Source of the DNA: Pelomonas sp046294815 | GTDB taxonomy: Bacteria > Pseudomonadota > Gammaproteobacteria > Burkholderiales > Burkholderiaceae_C | DNA length: 16,668 bases | Direction of reading: 5' to 3' | Assembly: GCA_046294815.1 (NCBI GenBank) | Contig: JBKBOJ010000068.1 | Location: 1 to 16,668, forward strand | Part shown: positions 6,653 through 13,955 of the stretch, one piece after another | Layout of the letters: the number at the start of each line of letters is the position of its first letter | Numbering within the stretch: the stretch's first letter is position 1 | Translations under genes and position numbers: made by a program | Notes under the pieces: generated by a model | What the model was told of the DNA's origin: nothing | Database searches by the model: none | Seen by the model: the letters and a program-made list of their open reading frames with translations, nothing else

Positions 6653-8085
6653 GCGGTGACTCCTTCGTCGTTGCGGCTGCGGTAGGGCACGGTGATGGTG
6701 ACGACCGTGCCGCTGGGTTGGTTCTCGGTGACGGTGACGGCGGCCTTGTTGCCATGCAGCAGTTGCAGGCGCTCGCGGATGTTGGCCAGGCCCACACCAG
6801 TGCCGCTGGTCGCGGCGCGGCCAAAGCCCAGGCCGGTGTCGGCCACGGTGACGGCCAGCTTGCCGTGCACGATCTCGGCCTTGACGGTCAGCTTGCCGCC
6901 TTCGGCCTTGGGCTCCAGGCCATGCTTGATGGCGTTCTCGACCAGGCCCTGGATCATCATGGGCGGGAACTCGGCGGACAGCAGGCCTTCGGGCACATCG
7001 ATCTCGATCTGCAGCCGCTCCTCCATGCGCATCTTCAGGATTTCGAGGTAGGGCCGGATGACGGCCAGCTCGCGGCCCAGGTCGCGCACGGCACCGTTGG
7101 CATTGGCCTCCCGCATCGTCGGCATGGAGGCCCGCAGCAGCGCGATGAGGTTCTTCTGCATCTTGCTGGCGGTGGGTGGGTCGACCTCAATGAGGTGGTC
7201 GATGCTGGCCAGCGTGTTGAACAGGAAGTGGGGCTCGACCTGGGCCTGCATGGCGGCCATGCGAGCCTCGATGACCTGGCGCTTCAGGCTCTCGGCCTCG
7301 GCCGTCTCGGTGGCCTGAGCGGCCTTGACCTCGGCCTGGATGCGGCCCTTGTACATGGCCTTGATGACGGCGGAGGCCAGGATCCAGAGGGTGGCCAGGT
7401 CGACCAGCGAGTCGCCCAGCCGCACGACGGTCACGCGGCGGCGGCTCTGCGCATCGGCAGACAGCTGCTCGGCGGCCTCGCGCAGGGCCTGCTGGGCCTC
7501 CTGAGCGGCCTGCTGCGCCTCCTTGACCGCCTCGGCCTCCTGCTTGAGCTGGCTGAGTTGCTCCTTGGCCTGCTCAATGGCGGCGCGCACGTCCGCGGGA
7601 CGGGCGCTCTTGGGGAAGTCGATGACGATGGCGGGCGCTTCGGTGTCGCGCTCGTCTTCACCGTCGGCGGCGCTGGCGGCAGACGCGGCGGGCCGCACCG
7701 GCTGGATGCGCACGCCGCGCTCGTCGATCTTGACCTCGTACTGCACGCCGTCCTTGCCGGCCGCCTTGCGCTCGCTCTTCTCCGCGGCCCGGCGTGCCCG
7801 CTCGACGGCCTTCTGCGCCTCGGCCTCGAGCTTGGCCAGGCGCGCCGCGGCGCCCTGGTCGACGTCCTCCACCTGCTGGCTGATGCGCCAGGCGAACGGC
7901 GGCAGGTTCTTCAGCACGTTGACGCCCACCAGCAACGCCACCGACAGCAGCACGAAGCGCTTCCAGCTGATGCCGACCAGCCAGCCGGCATAGAGGTGGA
8001 AGTAGCGCACCACGCTGGCGGAGAAGCGCTGCCAACGCTGGATCCAGAGCTGCTGCTGGGGGCTGGGGGTGAAGGAGGTGGTCAT
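6649..8085 (-). CDS. LytS/YehU-type sensor histidine kinase with coiled-coil sensor region
   Basis: A 478-residue kinase if started at the ATG at 8085; an in-frame ATG at 8181 would add 32 residues of unlikely sequence. TM1 is at about 44-58 and a second hydrophobic segment at about 227-245. Between them lie about 170 charged, alanine-, glutamine- and glutamate-rich residues, with probable coiled coils at about 70-112 and 164-213 and an Asp/Glu-rich linker. The cytosolic His_kinase domain has VEPHFLFNTLASIDHL with phospho-acceptor H286. It is followed by a GHKL ATPase with an N box VENAIKHG (382-389), DTGLGFG (from 416) and GTGVGLANIRERL (from 428). It should phosphorylate the LytTR regulator encoded downstream. 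Its stop overlaps the start of the small membrane protein. Function of the family is established, but the signal sensed here is unknown. Confidence 0.9.
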   Translation of the reverse strand: MTTSFTPSPQQQLWIQRWQRFSASVVRYFHLYAGWLVGISWKRFVLLSVALLVGVNVLKNLPPFAWRISQQVEDVDQGAAARLAKLEAEAQKAVERARRAAEKSERKAAGKDGVQYEVKIDERGVRIQPVRPAASAASAADGEDERDTEAPAIVIDFPKSARPADVRAAIEQAKEQLSQLKQEAEAVKEAQQAAQEAQQALREAAEQLSADAQSRRRVTVVRLGDSLVDLATLWILASAVIKAMYKGRIQAEVKAAQATETAEAESLKRQVIEARMAAMQAQVEPHFLFNTLASIDHLIEVDPPTASKMQKNLIALLRASMPTMREANANGAVRDLGRELAVIRPYLEILKMRMEERLQIEIDVPEGLLSAEFPPMMIQGLVENAIKHGLEPKAEGGKLTVKAEIVHGKLAVTVADTGLGFGRAATSGTGVGLANIRERLQLLHGNKAAVTVTENQPSGTVVTITVPYRSRNDEGVTA

Positions 8086-8108
8086 GGCAGGGGTCGTCGT
8101 TGGAGCCC

Positions 8109-8130
8109 ACTGTAAGCAAGCGGTCGGCTG
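8109..8130 (-). promoter_or_regulatory. Candidate promoter/operator of the kinase operon (shared element)
   Basis: On the minus strand, CAGCCGACCGCTTGCT (8130-8115) is followed directly by TACAGT (8114-8109), a plausible -10 about 23 bases before the kinase ATG. The first 16 bases match an element upstream of the cytochrome b561 gene at 14 of 16 positions, including 11 identical in a row. No good -35 is visible at the usual distance, which would fit an activator-dependent promoter. Confidence 0.35.
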
Positions 8131-8221
8131 GCCGTGGGGCCGGCGCGACGCTCCGGCCGAGCCTGGGGACGAACTGCGCACCAGGGCGACAAGCCGCCTC
8201 TGGGGTCACGCGCCTGCAACG

Positions 8222-8245
8222 AAAAAGCCCGCCGGGTGGCGGGCT
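8222..8245 (-). terminator. Rho-independent terminator of the cytochrome b561-YceI operon
   Basis: On the minus strand AGCCCGCC (8245-8238), a four-base loop and GGCGGGCT (8233-8226) form a perfect eight-base-pair GC-rich stem followed by a run of T (8226-8222). It lies 20 bases after the last YceI gene and before the kinase promoter region, separating the two minus-strand operons. Confidence 0.9.
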
Positions 8246-8265
8246 GGGACGGGCGGCGCAGGCGC

Positions 8266-8829
8266 TTACTGCTTGGCGGCTTCCACCTGGATCAGCAGGC
8301 GCACGTTGTCCGGGATGCCAGGCAGGCCGTAGGTCATGCCCCACTGGCTGCGCTGAATGGTGGTCTCGAAGTCGCCGCCGCAGACCTCGCGCTTGAGCAT
8401 GGGGTTTTGGTAGCAACCGAAGCTGGTGGCCGTCAGCGTGACCGGGTGGGTCTTGCCCAGCAGCGTCAGCGTGCCGGCCACGCTGGTGACCTTGTCGCCG
8501 TCGAAGCTGAACTTGTCCGCAACGAACTTGGCCGTCGGGAACTGCTCGGTGGCGAAGAAGTCCTTGCTCTTCAGGTGGCCGTCGAAGGGGCCGATGCCGG
8601 TGGAGACGGAGGCCATGTCAATGGTCAGCTCCACCTTGCCGGTCTTGGCCGCCTTGTCCAGCATGACCGTGCCTTCCTTCTTGTCCCAGCGGCCGCGGTT
8701 GGTGCTGACGCCGAAGTGCTTGGCCTCGAAGAACACCTGGGTGTGGGTCGGGTCGATCACGTAGGTGGCGCTCTGCGCCTGGGCGGCGACGGCAGCGAAC
8801 AGGGCGGTGAGCAGCAGGGCTTTCTTCAT
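8266..8829 (-). CDS. yceI: YceI family periplasmic protein
   Basis: A 187-residue secreted protein. The N-terminus MKKALLLTALFAAVAAQAQS is a classic signal peptide with probable cleavage after AQA. The mature domain begins ATYVIDPTHTQVFFEAKHFGVS and contains FPTAKFVADKF and the GTLTLLGKTHPVTL strand pair, the pattern of the YceI lipocalin-like beta-barrel. YceI proteins bind long isoprenoid-type lipids in solved structures and are associated with a cytochrome b561 partner in Escherichia coli (yceJ-yceI). It is the last gene of the operon, 30 bases after the other YceI gene, and is followed by a strong terminator. GGAG lies about ten bases before the ATG. Two extra cysteines (in SFGCYQNP and EVCGGDF) could form a disulfide in the periplasm. 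The gene symbol is by family, not orthology. Confidence 0.93.
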   Translation of the reverse strand: MKKALLLTALFAAVAAQAQSATYVIDPTHTQVFFEAKHFGVSTNRGRWDKKEGTVMLDKAAKTGKVELTIDMASVSTGIGPFDGHLKSKDFFATEQFPTAKFVADKFSFDGDKVTSVAGTLTLLGKTHPVTLTATSFGCYQNPMLKREVCGGDFETTIQRSQWGMTYGLPGIPDNVRLLIQVEAAKQ

Positions 8830-8859
8830 CGTGAGTGGCTCCAGGGGGGTTGGGAGGGA

Positions 8860-9396
8860 TCACAGGCCAGAGAAGGCCAGCTTGAACTTCACGGTCACGT
8901 CGTTGGCGACCATGGAGGTGTCGGCCCATTCGCCGTCACCGATCTTGAAATCCAGGCGCTTGATCGCCACGGCGCCGGCGGCCACACCGTTGCTCAGTGT
9001 GATGGGCACGACGATGTCGCGGCTGGTGCCCTTGATCGTGAGCTTGCCGGCCACGTCGTACTTGCCCTGGCCGGTGGACTTGATGGCGGTGGAGACGAAG
9101 GTCGCATGGCCGTTGCGCTTGGTGTCGAACCACGGCGCCTTGGCCAGCTCGGCATCGAAGCTGGCATCACCCAGCGATACGCTGGAGAGGTCCACCGTGA
9201 AGGCGATCTTGCCGGCCTCGGGCTTCCTGGCGTCGAAGTCCAGTTGGGCGTCGAACTTGGTGAACTTGCCATCCACCGGCACACCCATCTGCTTGAAGGT
9301 GAAGCTGAGTTCGCTCTTGGCGGGCTGCAGCGTGGCGGCGGCCTGGGTGGCCAGCGCGGTGGTGGCGATCAGCAGGGCGGCGAGCAGGCGCTTCAT
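8860..9396 (-). CDS. Second YceI family periplasmic protein
   Basis: A 178-residue protein with signal peptide MKRLLAALLIATTALATQAA and a YceI domain (LQPAKSELSFTFKQMGVPVDGKF, then WFDTKRNGHATFVSTAIK and GKLTIKGTSRDIVVPITL). It differs clearly from the neighbouring YceI protein across its length: it has no cysteines and a distinct substrate-pocket sequence, so the pair looks like an old duplication rather than a recent one. A strong Shine-Dalgarno sequence (GAGGGAG) overlaps the end of the cytochrome b561 gene, whose stop is 12 bases upstream. This makes it the middle gene of a cytochrome b561-YceI-YceI operon. A role in binding a quinone or isoprenoid-like lipid in the periplasm is inferred from the family. 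Confidence 0.92.
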   Translation of the reverse strand: MKRLLAALLIATTALATQAAATLQPAKSELSFTFKQMGVPVDGKFTKFDAQLDFDARKPEAGKIAFTVDLSSVSLGDASFDAELAKAPWFDTKRNGHATFVSTAIKSTGQGKYDVAGKLTIKGTSRDIVVPITLSNGVAAGAVAIKRLDFKIGDGEWADTSMVANDVTVKFKLAFSGL

Positions 9397-9408
9397 GGGG
9401 CTCCCTCT

Positions 9409-9948
9409 TCAGGCGCGGCCCAGGCCCATGCGGGCCAGCAGACCGTCGCGGTCGATGACATGGTGTTTGACGGCGGCGCCCACATGGAGCAGCACGAGGG
9501 TGGCCAGGGCGTAGGCGGCCAACTTGTGCAGCAGCTTGAAGAGCTCGGCCAGTTCCTTGTCACGCGGCACGAAATCTGGCAGCGGCAACACACCGAACCA
9601 GACGATGGGAAAGCCCGCGGCCGAGCTATAGGCCCAGCCCGCCAGCGGCACGGCAAAGAACAGCAGGTAAAGCAGGCCGTGCGTCACATGGGCCGCACGG
9701 GCCTGCCAAGCCGGCATGGGCGGGTCGGCCGGCGGCCTGTGCGTGAGCCGCCACAGCAAGCGCAACACGGACAGCGCCAGGATGGCGATACCGGCCCACT
9801 TGTGCCAGTTGTAGAGCTTGAGCCGGGTGGGCGAGAGCGGCAGGTCCGTCATGTACAGACCGACGCCGAAAGCGCCGACGATGGCCAGCGCCAGCAGCCA
9901 GTGCAGCGCGATGGCGACGGGGGTATAGCGTTGGGCGGGACTCTTCAT
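9409..9948 (-). CDS. Cytochrome b561 family protein
   Basis: A 179-residue four-helix integral membrane protein of the bacterial cytochrome b561 (Ni/Fe-hydrogenase b-type) family. Hydrophobic helices lie at about 10-33, 47-68, 84-107 and 139-160. Candidate heme-ligating histidines sit in them: H16 in ALHWLLA, H49 in NWHKWAG, H87 and H90 in HVTHGLLY, H141 and H155. The family transfers electrons with quinones or superoxide at the inner membrane. The start at 9948 (MKSPAQRYTPVAIALHW) is preferred over an upstream in-frame ATG at 10026 because it matches the usual family N-terminus and length, although no ideally spaced Shine-Dalgarno sequence precedes it. It leads the operon with two YceI genes, mirroring the yceJ-yceI pair of enterobacteria. 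Confidence 0.9.
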   Translation of the reverse strand: MKSPAQRYTPVAIALHWLLALAIVGAFGVGLYMTDLPLSPTRLKLYNWHKWAGIAILALSVLRLLWRLTHRPPADPPMPAWQARAAHVTHGLLYLLFFAVPLAGWAYSSAAGFPIVWFGVLPLPDFVPRDKELAELFKLLHKLAAYALATLVLLHVGAAVKHHVIDRDGLLARMGLGRA

Positions 9949-10026
9949 CCTCGGAGCCTGTCGGGCTTTGGGTCTGGAGCGCCGCCACGTGCACAAGGTA
10001 TTGCTGCACCAAGACCTTCGCTGCAT

Positions 10027-10042
10027 AGCAAGCGGTCAACTG
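10027..10042 (-). promoter_or_regulatory. Candidate operator/promoter element upstream of cytochrome b561
   Basis: On the minus strand this reads CAGTTGACCGCTTGCT, matching the element before the kinase operon at 14 of 16 positions. TTGACC within it could be a -35 box, but no good -10 follows at 16-18 bases. It lies 78 bases before the cytochrome b561 ATG. CAGTTGA also partly resembles LytTR-type half-sites. The rest of the 252-base gap (9949-10200) holds a GTGCA/TGCAC inverted repeat (9989-10009) and the hairpin after the oxidoreductase gene; I see no small gene in it. Confidence 0.35.
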
Positions 10043-10162
10043 CCATTTCTAGGGTCATGGGATCAAAGTGTGACTGACGCGGCATGGCCAGCGGTTCACG
10101 CGCCTTGTTCCCAATGTTCAGCGATTTTGAACAACTGGCCCGTAAGGCGTTGAAACAGTCCC

Positions 10163-10193
10163 GCGCGCCACTGGTTTTGACCCCGTGGCGCGC
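10163..10193 (-). terminator. Hairpin after the indolepyruvate oxidoreductase gene
   Basis: GCGCGCCAC (10163-10171) and GTGGCGCGC (10185-10193) form a perfect nine-base-pair stem with a 13-base loop, eight bases after the stop codon of the minus-strand oxidoreductase gene. On the minus strand the stem is followed by GGGACTGTTTC, which is only weakly T-rich, so termination may be inefficient or the hairpin may stabilise the 3' end. Confidence 0.5.
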
Positions 10194-10200
10194 TGCGCGC

Positions 10201-13200
10201 TCAGAGCTTCGCGATCAGCGAATCCCAGCGCGCCTTGGCCGCCTTCTCGTGGCGGGCCTTCACATGGCCGTAGCCGCGGATGTCTTCCGGCACTCGGGCC
10301 AGTTCCACCGCCGTGGGCAGGGACTCGGCCGTCAGGCGCGAGAGGGCCCGCTCGATGCCAGCGCGGTACTGGGCGATCCAGCGGCGCTCCATGCGGCGCT
10401 CCTCGGTGTAGCCGAACACGTCGAAGGCCGTGCCGCGCAGCCCCTTTAGCCGGGCCAAGACCGCGAAGACCGGGCGGATCCAGCCGCCGAAGGGCCGCTT
10501 GACCAGTTCGCCCTTGGCGTTCTTCTTCGCCAACAGCGGCGGTGCGAGGTGGTGCACGAGCTTGTAGTCGCCCTCGAACTGATCCGCGATCTTGGCCGTG
10601 AAGGCCGGGTCAGTGTGCAGCCGAGCGACCTCGTACTCGTCCTTGTAAGCCATCAGCTTGAACAGGTAGCGGGCCACCGCCTCGGTCAGCTTGGTCGTGC
10701 CCAGCGGACTCTCCGCGGCGCGCACCTTGTCGACGAAGGCCTTGTAATCGGCCGCATAGGCGGCGTTCTGATAGCCGGTCAGGAAGTCCACGCGCTTGGC
10801 GATGATCTCGTCGACGCTCTGGCGCTTGACGAGCTGAATGACGGCCTGGGCCGCGTACAGCGCCTGCACGCTCTTGAGGTCGTGCGCACAGCGGCGGCCC
10901 CACTCGAAGGCGGCCTTGTTGTTGTCGACCTGCACGCCGTTGAGTTCGATGGCGCGCATCAGCGCGTCGTAGGAGAGCGGCACGCGCCCCTGCTGCCAGG
11001 CATAGCCCAGCATCAGCGGGTTGGTGTAGAGCGAGTCGCCCAGCAGCTTGACGGCCACTTCCTCCGCATCGAAAGCGCCCAGCTGGCCGGCGCCGACGGC
11101 CTTGCGCAGCGCCTGCTCGCAGGCGCTGCCAGGGAAGGTCCAGTCCGGGTTGTTGACCAGCGTCGCGGTGGGCGAGCCATGCGTGTTCAGCGCAACAAAG
11201 GTGCGGCCCTCGCGCATGACGGCCAGCGTCGCCTTGTTGGCGGCGACGATGGCGTCGCAGGCGATGACGAGGTCGGCCTCGGCCGTGCCGACCTTGGTGC
11301 AGTAGATGGCCTCGGGCCGGTTGGCGATCTGGATGTGGCTCCAGGTCGCGCCGCCCTTCTGCGCCAGGCCGGCGGCGTCCTGGGTGATGACGCCCTTGCC
11401 TTCCAGATGGGCCGCCATGCCCAGCAGCTGGCCAATGGTGATGACGCCCGTGCCGCCCACGCCGGCGACGACGATGCCCCAGGCGGATTCCGCATTCGGG
11501 ATCGCCGGCAGCGGCAGCGCCGGCAGGCCGGCGTCGAAGGGGCTCTTGCGTGCCTCCTTCTTGGGCCTCTTCAGCTCGCCGCCCTCGACGGTGACGAAGC
11601 TGGGGCAAAAGCCCTTCACGCAGGAGTAGTCCTTGTTGCAGGTGTTCTGGTTGATCTGGCGCTTGCGGCCGAACTCGGTCTCCAGCGGCTCGACCGACAG
11701 GCAGTTGGACTGCACGGAGCAATCGCCGCAGCCCTCGCAGACCAGCTCGTTGATGACGACACGCTTGGCCGGATCCACCAGCTTGCCGCGCTTGCGGCGG
11801 CGGCGCTTCTCGGTGGCGCAGGTCTGGTCGTAGATGATGACCGTCGTGCCGGGGATCTCGCGGAACTGGCGCTGGATGTCGTCCAGCTCGTCGCGGTGGT
11901 GCACGGTCACGCCCGGCGCCAGCGCCACGCCCTCGTACTTGGCCGGCTCGTCGGTCACGATGACCAGCTTCTTCACGCCCTCCGAGATCAAGCTGTTCAT
12001 GATCTGGATGACGCTGTGGCCCTCGGGGCGCTCACCCACCTGCTGGCCACCGGTCATCGCGACGGCGTCGTTGTAGAGGATCTTGTAAGTGATGTTGACG
12101 CCCGCGGCGATGCTCTGGCGGATGGCCAGACTGCCGCTGTGGAAGTAGGTGCCGTCGCCGAGGTTGCTGAAGATGTGCTTCTCGTCGGTGAACGGCGCCT
12201 GACCCACCCAGGGCACCCCCTCGCCGCCCATCTGCGTGAAGGTGGCGGTGTTGCGGCCGGGCATCCAGGTCACCATGTAGTGGCAGCCGATGCCACCCAC
12301 CGCACGGCTGCCCTCGGGCACGCGGGTGGAGGTGTTGTGCGGGCAGCCCGAGCAGAACCAGGGCGTGCGGTCGGCGCCGCCGGCCACCTGGGTCTCCGTC
12401 TTCAGCGAGGCTTCCTTGGCGTCGATGATGGCCATGCGCGCATCCAGCCGCGCGCGGATGTCGGCGTCCACGCCCAGCTTCTTCAAGCGCTTGGCGATGG
12501 CGCTGGCAATGAGGGCCGGCGTCAGGTCGGCCTGCGGGCGCAGCAGCCAATGGTCGCTGGGGTTGGGCACGCTCCACTCACCACCGTCGGCGTCACCGGC
12601 GTCGAACTTGCCCAGCACATTGGGCCGCACGTCGGGGCGCCAGTTGTAGAGCTCTTCCTTGACCTGGTACTCGATGATCTGGCGCTTTTCCTCGACGACC
12701 AGGATCTCCTGCAGCCCCTTGGCGAACGCGCGTGCCACCTGCGCCTCCAGCGGCCACACGACGTTGACCTTGTGCAGCCGGATGCCGATGCGCCGGCAGG
12801 TCTCGTCGTCCAGGCCCAGGTCGTGCAGCGCCTGGCGGGTGTCATTGAAGGCCTTGCCGCTGGTGATGATGCCGAAGCGGTCGTTCGGGCCCTCGATGAC
12901 GTTGTAGTTCAGGCGGTTGGCGCGGACGTAGGCCAGCGCGGCATACCACTTGAAGTTCATCATCCGCGCTTCCTGCTCCAGCGGCGGATCGGGCCAGCGG
13001 ATGTGCAGGCCGCCCTCGGGCATCACGAAGTCCTCGGGCAGGATGATGTTGACGCGGTCGGGGTCGACGCTGACCGAGGCCGAGCTCTCGACGATCTCCT
13101 GGATGGTCTTCATGCCCACCCACAGGCCGGAGAAGCGGCTCATCGCAAAGGCGTGCAGGCCCATGTCGAGGATGTCCTGCACGCTGCTCGGGAAGAAGGT

Positions 13201-13740
13201 GGGGAAGCCCACCGCCTTGAACACGTGGTCGCTCTGGTGCGCCGCGGTCGAGCTCTTGGCGATGTGGTCGTCGCCCGCGATGGCGATCACGCCGCCGTGC
13301 CGGGACGTGCCCGCCATGTTGGCGTGCTTGAAGACGTCGATGCAGCGATCGACGCCCGGGCCCTTGCCGTACCAAAGGCCGAAGACGCCGTCGAACTTGG
13401 CCTTCTCTTTAAACAGGTCCAGCTGCTGTGTGCCCCACACGGCGGTGGCGGCCAGTTCCTCGTTCACGCCGGGCTGGAAGACGATGTGGTGCTTCTGCAG
13501 ATGCTTCTTGGCGGCCCACAGCGCCTGGTCGTAGCCGCCCAGCGGCGAGCCGCGGTAGCCACTGATGAAGCCGGCGGTGTTCAGGCCGGCCATCGCATCG
13601 CGCGTGCGTTGCAGCATGGGCAGGCGCACCAGGGCCTGCACGCCGCTCATGAAGGCGCGGCCATGGTCCAGCGCGTATTTGTCGTCCAGCGAGACCGTCT
13701 GTAGGGCCTTCAGGATGTGCTCGGGCAGCGGGGCGTTCAT
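10201..13740 (-). CDS. Fused indolepyruvate ferredoxin oxidoreductase (alpha + gamma/beta in one chain)
   Basis: A 1179-residue single-chain 2-oxoacid:ferredoxin oxidoreductase of the indolepyruvate type. These enzymes oxidatively decarboxylate aryl-pyruvates (from Trp, Phe, Tyr) to aryl-acetyl-CoA, reducing ferredoxin. The N-terminal half carries the pyrimidine-binding region with GYRGSPLGGYD. CSGCPHNTST and a thiamine diphosphate motif GDG (528-530) ending in NDAVAMTGGQ (557-566) follow. Cysteines C668, C671, C674 and C680 (CEGCGDCSVQSNC), with C701, C707 and C712, form the iron-sulfur region. The gamma-type domain begins GIVVAGVGGTGVITIG (755-770). The start at 13740 is fixed by AGGAG eight bases upstream and the family-like MNAPLPEHILKALQTVSLDDKY; an in-frame ATG at 13935 would intrude into the promoter region. 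The gene is divergent from an Lrp regulator. All motifs are intact. Confidence 0.95.
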   Translation of the reverse strand: MNAPLPEHILKALQTVSLDDKYALDHGRAFMSGVQALVRLPMLQRTRDAMAGLNTAGFISGYRGSPLGGYDQALWAAKKHLQKHHIVFQPGVNEELAATAVWGTQQLDLFKEKAKFDGVFGLWYGKGPGVDRCIDVFKHANMAGTSRHGGVIAIAGDDHIAKSSTAAHQSDHVFKAVGFPTFFPSSVQDILDMGLHAFAMSRFSGLWVGMKTIQEIVESSASVSVDPDRVNIILPEDFVMPEGGLHIRWPDPPLEQEARMMNFKWYAALAYVRANRLNYNVIEGPNDRFGIITSGKAFNDTRQALHDLGLDDETCRRIGIRLHKVNVVWPLEAQVARAFAKGLQEILVVEEKRQIIEYQVKEELYNWRPDVRPNVLGKFDAGDADGGEWSVPNPSDHWLLRPQADLTPALIASAIAKRLKKLGVDADIRARLDARMAIIDAKEASLKTETQVAGGADRTPWFCSGCPHNTSTRVPEGSRAVGGIGCHYMVTWMPGRNTATFTQMGGEGVPWVGQAPFTDEKHIFSNLGDGTYFHSGSLAIRQSIAAGVNITYKILYNDAVAMTGGQQVGERPEGHSVIQIMNSLISEGVKKLVIVTDEPAKYEGVALAPGVTVHHRDELDDIQRQFREIPGTTVIIYDQTCATEKRRRRKRGKLVDPAKRVVINELVCEGCGDCSVQSNCLSVEPLETEFGRKRQINQNTCNKDYSCVKGFCPSFVTVEGGELKRPKKEARKSPFDAGLPALPLPAIPNAESAWGIVVAGVGGTGVITIGQLLGMAAHLEGKGVITQDAAGLAQKGGATWSHIQIANRPEAIYCTKVGTAEADLVIACDAIVAANKATLAVMREGRTFVALNTHGSPTATLVNNPDWTFPGSACEQALRKAVGAGQLGAFDAEEVAVKLLGDSLYTNPLMLGYAWQQGRVPLSYDALMRAIELNGVQVDNNKAAFEWGRRCAHDLKSVQALYAAQAVIQLVKRQSVDEIIAKRVDFLTGYQNAAYAADYKAFVDKVRAAESPLGTTKLTEAVARYLFKLMAYKDEYEVARLHTDPAFTAKIADQFEGDYKLVHHLAPPLLAKKNAKGELVKRPFGGWIRPVFAVLARLKGLRGTAFDVFGYTEERRMERRWIAQYRAGIERALSRLTAESLPTAVELARVPEDIRGYGHVKARHEKAAKARWDSLIAKL

Positions 13741-13955
13741 CGGATGTGCTCCTGAGTGGCAGGCCGGCGGGGGCGCCCTTGTGGGGCATCGCGCGCAGCC
13801 GTGGGGCCAGTATGGCCGGATCGGCCAGTGTAGGGAAACAGGCGCGCCGGGTGCTTTCCCATTTCGCCCACAAACCCGCCTTTCGAGCAACAGCCTTTCG
13901 CCATAGAACAAAATCAGCGCATTCCATTTCGACAATTCGCCACCAAGGGCAAACC
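13741..13955. promoter_or_regulatory. Divergent promoter region with four TTTCG repeats
   Basis: The 215 bases between the oxidoreductase and Lrp genes contain the least GC-rich stretch nearby (13860-13955). TTTCG occurs four times in the same orientation (13862, 13881, 13896, 13927), in contexts such as CCTTTCGAGCA and CATTTCGACAA, spaced 19, 15 and 31 bases apart. The last two spacings are near whole or half multiples of a helical turn, as expected for an Lrp oligomer binding along one face. A possible minus-strand -10, TACACT, is at 13832-13827. Regulator binding is inference. Confidence 0.45.

Noticed and set aside
8086..8181. N-terminal extension of the kinase to an ATG at 8181
   Set aside because: The extra 32 residues look like translated intergenic DNA and would cover the candidate promoter and the shared 16-base element. 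I could not exclude it fully because neither start has a strong Shine-Dalgarno sequence.
9989..10009. GTGCA/TGCAC inverted repeat upstream of cytochrome b561
   Set aside because: Arms of five bases with an 11-base spacer are expected by chance in DNA of this length, so I mention it only in passing as part of the gap.
6718..10077. Two long + strand open frames opposite the kinase and the YceI/b561 operon
   Set aside because: They run across gene boundaries and a terminator, have compositionally biased translations without domains, and lie antisense to well-supported genes.
10549..13704. A 1051-residue open frame on the + strand opposite the indolepyruvate oxidoreductase gene
   Set aside because: It is antisense to a gene with intact, recognisable motifs along its whole length. 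The translation is low-complexity (Ala, Arg, Gly, Val, His, Asp, Gln, Leu) with no domain, as expected for a shadow frame in GC-rich DNA.
13741..13935. N-terminal extension of the indolepyruvate oxidoreductase to an ATG at 13935
   Set aside because: The extra 65 residues lack similarity to the family N-terminus and would occupy the divergent promoter region. The start at 13740 has a well-placed AGGAG.
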